Shown: positions 60,514 to 64,000 of the stretch, piece after piece | How the letters are laid out: every line of letters begins with the position of its first letter | How positions within the stretch are numbered: the first letter of the stretch is position 1 | Source: Siphonodentalium dalli | Lineage: Eukaryota; Mollusca; Scaphopoda; Gadilida; Siphonodentaliidae | Length of the DNA stretch: 64,000 nt | Direction: 5' to 3' | Assembly (NCBI GenBank): GCA_032622095.1 | Contig: CP136068.1 | Coordinates: forward strand, 125,927,989-125,991,988 | Made by a program: the position numbers and the translations under genes | Notes under the pieces: generated by a model | What the model was told of the DNA's origin: nothing | Seen by the model: only the letters and a program-made list of their open reading frames with translations | Databases searched by the model: none

Positions 60514-62519
60514 CCTCAATGTGTACGATGATTGCGTAAACAACAGCATGCTCGTGTTACAGAAGTTTTGCTTCTGTTTACATAACACAACGCAATCATA
60601 TTGGTTAATCACACAAACATTATATAAACGCTCTTCATTATTTCCATATAAGAAAAATAGTAACAAACAACGCTCTTTATGCTTACCATATGCGGATCTA
60701 TACAAAAGTCAGTAAACGTAACGGTTTATTCCTTTTGTTTGCACAACAAAGTGAAAACAATTGACAATAACATACTGTTTATGCCATATTTCTGTATGAT
60801 ATAACAAAACATTCTGCCTATATTTTACTATTTCTGTTTATGGCTGTTTTTGAAGGAGATGAATATTTTAACAGCATACCCACCGCCAACACCGCCCGTA
60901 TCTTTAATATGAGCAATAAAAGATGTTTTTTTTAATTATTAATACCAATGCTCTCACCATACGCAGAAGCTGCACGTTGCATGGAAAATGATTTATTGAG
61001 ATGTCTCCCTAAGGTCAGATTATTTCAAGAATCTCCCTGATGTCGTTCATGCTGTTAGGTATATGTATATCATTACATGGTATTGGTTATAATAATTAAA
61101 GGCACGGGCGGCGTTCGTTGCAGAAATATTCATATGTGTTCAAATCGCCACCAACAGATGGAATATTAAAATATATATAGCTGTGTCGAGATGTCTCCCT
61201 AAGGTCGGATTATTTCAAGAGTCTCCCTAATGTCGTTAATTTTGTTAGCTATAGGTATATGTATATCAGTACATGGCATTGGTTATAATAATTAAAGGCA
61301 CGGGCGGTGTTCGTTGCAGAAATATTAATATGTGCTCAAATCGCCACCAACAGATGGAATATTAAAATATGCACAGTTTTGTTCATATGCAAACGTAATC
61401 AGCGCGTGGATAGTGTATTGTCCTCAATGTGTACGATGATTGCGTAAACAACAGCATGCTCGTGTTACAGAAGTTTTGCGTCTGTTTACATAACACAACG
61501 CAATCATATTGGTTAATCACACAAACATTATATAAACGCTCTTCATTATTTCCATATAAGAAAAACAGTAACAAACAACGCTCTTTATGCTTAACATATC
61601 CGGATCTAAACAAAAGCCAGGAAACGTAACGGTTTTTTCCTTGTGTTTGCACAACAAAGTGAAAACAATTGACAATAACATACTGTTTATGCCATATTTT
61701 TGTATGATATAACAACAAATTCTGCCTATATTTTACTATTTCTGTTTATAGCGGTTTTTGACGGAGATGAATATTTTAACAGCATACCCAACACCGCCCG
61801 TATCTTTAATATGAGCAATAAAAGATGTGTTTTTATTATTATTAATACCAAATGCTCTCACCATACCCAGAAGCTGCGCGTTGCATGGAAAATGATATAT
61901 TGAGATGTCTCCCTAAGGTCGGATTATTTCAAGAGTCTCCCTAATGTCGTTCATGTTGTTAGGTATATGTATACCATTACATGGTATTGGTTATAATAAT
62001 TAAAGGCACGGGCGGCGTTCGTTGCAGAAATATTCATGTGTTCAAATCGCCACCAACAGATGGAATATTAAAATATATATAGCTGTGTCGAGTTGTCTCC
62101 CTAAGGTCGGATTATTTCAAGAGTCTCCATAATGTCGTTAATTTTGTTAGCTATATGTATATGTATATCAGTACATGGCATTGGTTATAATAATTAAAGG
62201 CACGGGCGGTGTTCGTTGCAGAAATATTAATATGTGGTCAAATCGCCACCAACAGATGGAATATTAAAATATGTACAGTTTTGTTCAGATGCAAACGTAA
62301 TCAGCGCGTGAATAGTGTATTGTCCTCAATGTGTACGATGATTGCGTAAACAACAGCATGCTCGTGTTACGGAAGTTTTGCTTCTGTTTACATAAGACAA
62401 CGCAATTATTGTGGTTAATCACACAAACATTATATAAACGCTCTTTATTATTTCCATATAAGGAAAGTAGTAACAAAAAACGCTCTTTATGTTCACCATA
62501 TCCGGATCTAAATAAAACC

Positions 62520-63057
62520 TAGGAAAGGTAACGTTGTTTGCTTTTGTTTACGTAACACATTTGACGGATGTGAATATGTTAGTAGCATGCCCACCGCCGA
62601 CACTGGCCGTATCTTTTATATAGCAATAAAAGATTTTTTGTTCGTTTAATACCAAATGCTCTCACCATAACCAGAAGCTTTACGTTGCATAGAAAATGAT
62701 ATATCGAGATGTCTCGCCATCAACATATGGAATATTAAAGCATTGTTCATATGCAAACATAATGGGGCGTAAATAGTGTATTGTGTAATAGTATACTGTC
62801 TTCAATGTGTGCGATGATTGCCAACACCGCCCGTATCTTTGATATAGCAATAAAAGATTTTTATTTTTTCGATTAATAACAAATGCCCTCACCTTACCCA
62901 GAAGCTACGCGTTGCATAGAAAATGATATATCGAGATTCTCCATAAGGTCGGATTATTTCAAGAGTCTCCCAAAGGTTTATGGCTGTTTTTGACGGAGGT
63001 GAATATTTTAACAGCATACCCACTGCCAACGCCGCCCGTATCTTTAATATAGCAATA
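62520..63057 (+). repeat. Degenerate, rearranged right edge of the satellite
   Basis: After the last full landmark unit, short satellite pieces appear out of order and with deletions. 'cccaccgccgacactggccg' is followed by 'accaaatgctctcaccataa', then a jump to 'cgccatcaacatatggaata', a broken 'ttcaatgtgtgcgatgattg', and again 'ccaacaccgcccgtatcttt'. The last recognisable piece is 'cgcccgtatctttaatata' at about 63034-63052. Confidence 0.85.
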
Positions 63058-64000
63058 AGCAGTTATCAACGTACGATATATCCATTCGTCGTTTATTTAC
63101 ATGTCTTCATGGCATATGACACTTTCCGACAAACACTTTAAGGACATTTCTAACGGGACAATGTTTTCGTTTGAAACGTGTGGGGGAGGGGTTGTGTGTC
63201 TTTGTTCAGTCATATACTCATTGTAGCAAATGAACACACCCAGCTTCATATGTCGAGTTGTTTGTAGATGCGATCGCGAATCGCGATGGAGAGTTCAAAC
63301 AATAATGAATATTTCATAATTACCCTCTAATTTGGTTGTTAAAAATAGATAATGACGACGTGTACATAGATACATCATCAGACAACAAGTGATCATTGAG
63401 CGCTAAACGTTTTAGTTGATTGTTCGATCGTTTTGTAATTATAATAAGCTGGATGCGTGCCGGGCCACATCGTTTGCGCCACCCAGACCTTGCTTTTTGA
63501 CGCTGTTGGGAGACAATATTCAGAAGAAAATACTAAATGCTTGCATATAGAAATGAAATTGATGAGCGTTTGTACATGTATGGTTTAAAATGAAAGAATC
63601 AATCGCCGACCCACCCATGGCGATAAAGATGCCATTGTTGGATAAATGGGCTAAATTTGTCAGATTTTCTAGTGATGGTAAACGGGGGTATTGTATCGAT
63701 CCCCTTGACTTTAATAATACTACCGTACTATTAACGTAAAACGTGCATCCAAACTGCCTCTATCCGAGTACTTGTATAATAGGGACAGCGCATAGAGGCC
63801 GTTTGGATGCATGGAATGGGAGCGGAGCGCGTTGCAAGTCCATGTGCACTGGTTAATATATTCATTTCCGCTTTAGCTAACAACTTGCCTGATTGCCAAC
63901 AAATGCATACAGGGCAATTGGCTGCATGATATTATATTGTCCTTATGAAGGCAGCTTGGGGAGGTGCGGTCCGTGTCATGTTTATGTTGCGCACTTGGCA
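63058..64000. other. Unique flank; no supported gene
   Basis: Sequence complexity returns to normal with no satellite homology. A near-palindrome gatcgcgaatcgcgat lies at about 63270. No ORF of note is present. A hairpin at 63744-63811 is listed separately. Confidence 0.5.
63744..63811. repeat. Inverted repeat, 20-bp arms with one mismatch
   Basis: TGCATCCAAACTGCCTCTAT (63744-63763) pairs with ATAGAGGCCGTTTGGATGCA (63792-63811) across a 28-nt spacer. A foldback or small-RNA-like hairpin; no conservation data are available here. Confidence 0.75.

Larger units (their letters stand above)
40222..63057 (+). repeat. 22.8-kb modular satellite array, 25 units
   Basis: Using the landmark 'cctcaatgtg' the unit origins are 40381, 41452, 42553, 43267, 44367, 45224, 46081, 47181, 48038, 48943, 50043, 50900, 51805, 52709, 53614, 54471, 55377, 56234, 57139, 58044, 58754, 59611, 60514, 61422 and 62324. 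Spacings cluster at about 710, 857, 905 and 1100 bp. They are explained by a core of about 710 bp, plus 0, 1 or 2 modules of about 196 bp, minus an optional 48 bp. The module repeats the end of the core (gagatgtctccctaaggtcg to caccaacagatggaatatta). Unit 1 (1071 bp) has an extra internal partial duplication of about 165 bp. All full units are head-to-tail. Open frames on both strands are by-products of repetition. Confidence 0.97.

Noticed and set aside
40222-63057. Dozens of near-identical ORFs of 66-80 codons on both strands within the array
   Set aside because: They recur once per satellite unit, overlap antisense to each other, use GTG/TTG-type starts in many cases, and vary at stops without frame preservation. 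They are by-products of tandem repetition rather than a gene family.
40222-63057. CRISPR array
   Set aside because: The periods are hundreds of bp, there are no short repeats with unique spacers, and the context is a eukaryotic satellite.
40222-63057. Assembly artefact creating the array
   Set aside because: Not fully excluded, but graded edge decay, distinct unit variants and two overlapping higher-order periods are hard to obtain from a simple misassembly.
1-64000. tRNA or rRNA genes
   Set aside because: I looked for GGTTCRANNCC-type B boxes with a matching A box and acceptor pairing and found only gttcgaat-like strings inside tandem repeats, without cloverleaf potential.

Overview
The window reads as nuclear DNA of a marine invertebrate, most likely a mollusc. 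This is an inference. It is AT-rich and almost gene-free, and packed with short non-autonomous transposons. Several tandem-repeat elements are of a type I associate with molluscan genomes: palindromic heads such as TAGCTCACC...GGTGGAGCTA followed by tandem units carrying phrases like 'atggccgccagtggccatcttggattt'. There is no operon structure, no ribosome-binding-site logic, and no tRNA or rRNA gene that I can see. No complete protein-coding gene is supported. I can only offer a few exon-like ORFs (9641-9752, 28830-about 29190, 1540-1920 minus), a truncated LINE reverse transcriptase (about 10640-11068) and a weak Cys-rich transposase-like remnant (22682-22888 minus).

Region 1-9.5 kb holds a nested palindromic MITE-like element, a 98%-identical tandem duplication of about 656 bp carrying an exon-like ORF, degenerate tandem repeats, a composite head-plus-tandem-core element and a LINE 3' tail. 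Region 9.5-16.2 kb is a well-resolved nest of DNA transposons. It has a hAT-type element with an exact 8-bp target duplication, and a 2.1-kb long-TIR element inserted in a tandem repeat of about 150 bp whose empty site can be reconstructed. It also has a pogo/Tigger-like element with a TA target. Region 16.4-28.6 kb continues with two more composite elements, a TTAA-flanked element, two further TIR elements, and copies of three palindrome-headed tandem-repeat families. Region 28.6-40 kb contains an inverted-repeat-bounded segment of about 1.8 kb (28574-30338), a second TTAA-type element, more tandem-repeat elements and long stretches with nothing I recognise.

The dominant feature is a 22.8-kb satellite array (about 40222-63057) with 25 recognisable units. 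Its architecture is modular: a core of about 710 bp followed by 0, 1 or 2 copies of a module of about 196 bp, with a 48-bp presence/absence polymorphism superimposed. The module is itself a partial copy of the end of the core. Unit lengths therefore fall at about 710, 857, 905 and 1100 bp. The units form higher-order repeats: a 3-unit block of about 2.81-2.86 kb repeated three times (43267-51804), overlapped by a 6-unit block of about 5.1-5.3 kb repeated twice (50043-60513). The edges are degenerate and rearranged, and the interior is homogeneous.

The most interesting link is that a diverged, colinear, single copy of the satellite core lies 10 kb upstream at about 29735-30243. It sits inside the inverted-repeat-bounded segment, together with an exon-like ORF and a perfect 17-bp hairpin. 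This suggests that the satellite arose by amplification of an internal part of a transposon-like element. A stem-capable 46-bp block and the motif ATAAACGCTCTTTATT are conserved between the two, which makes them candidates for functional sites.
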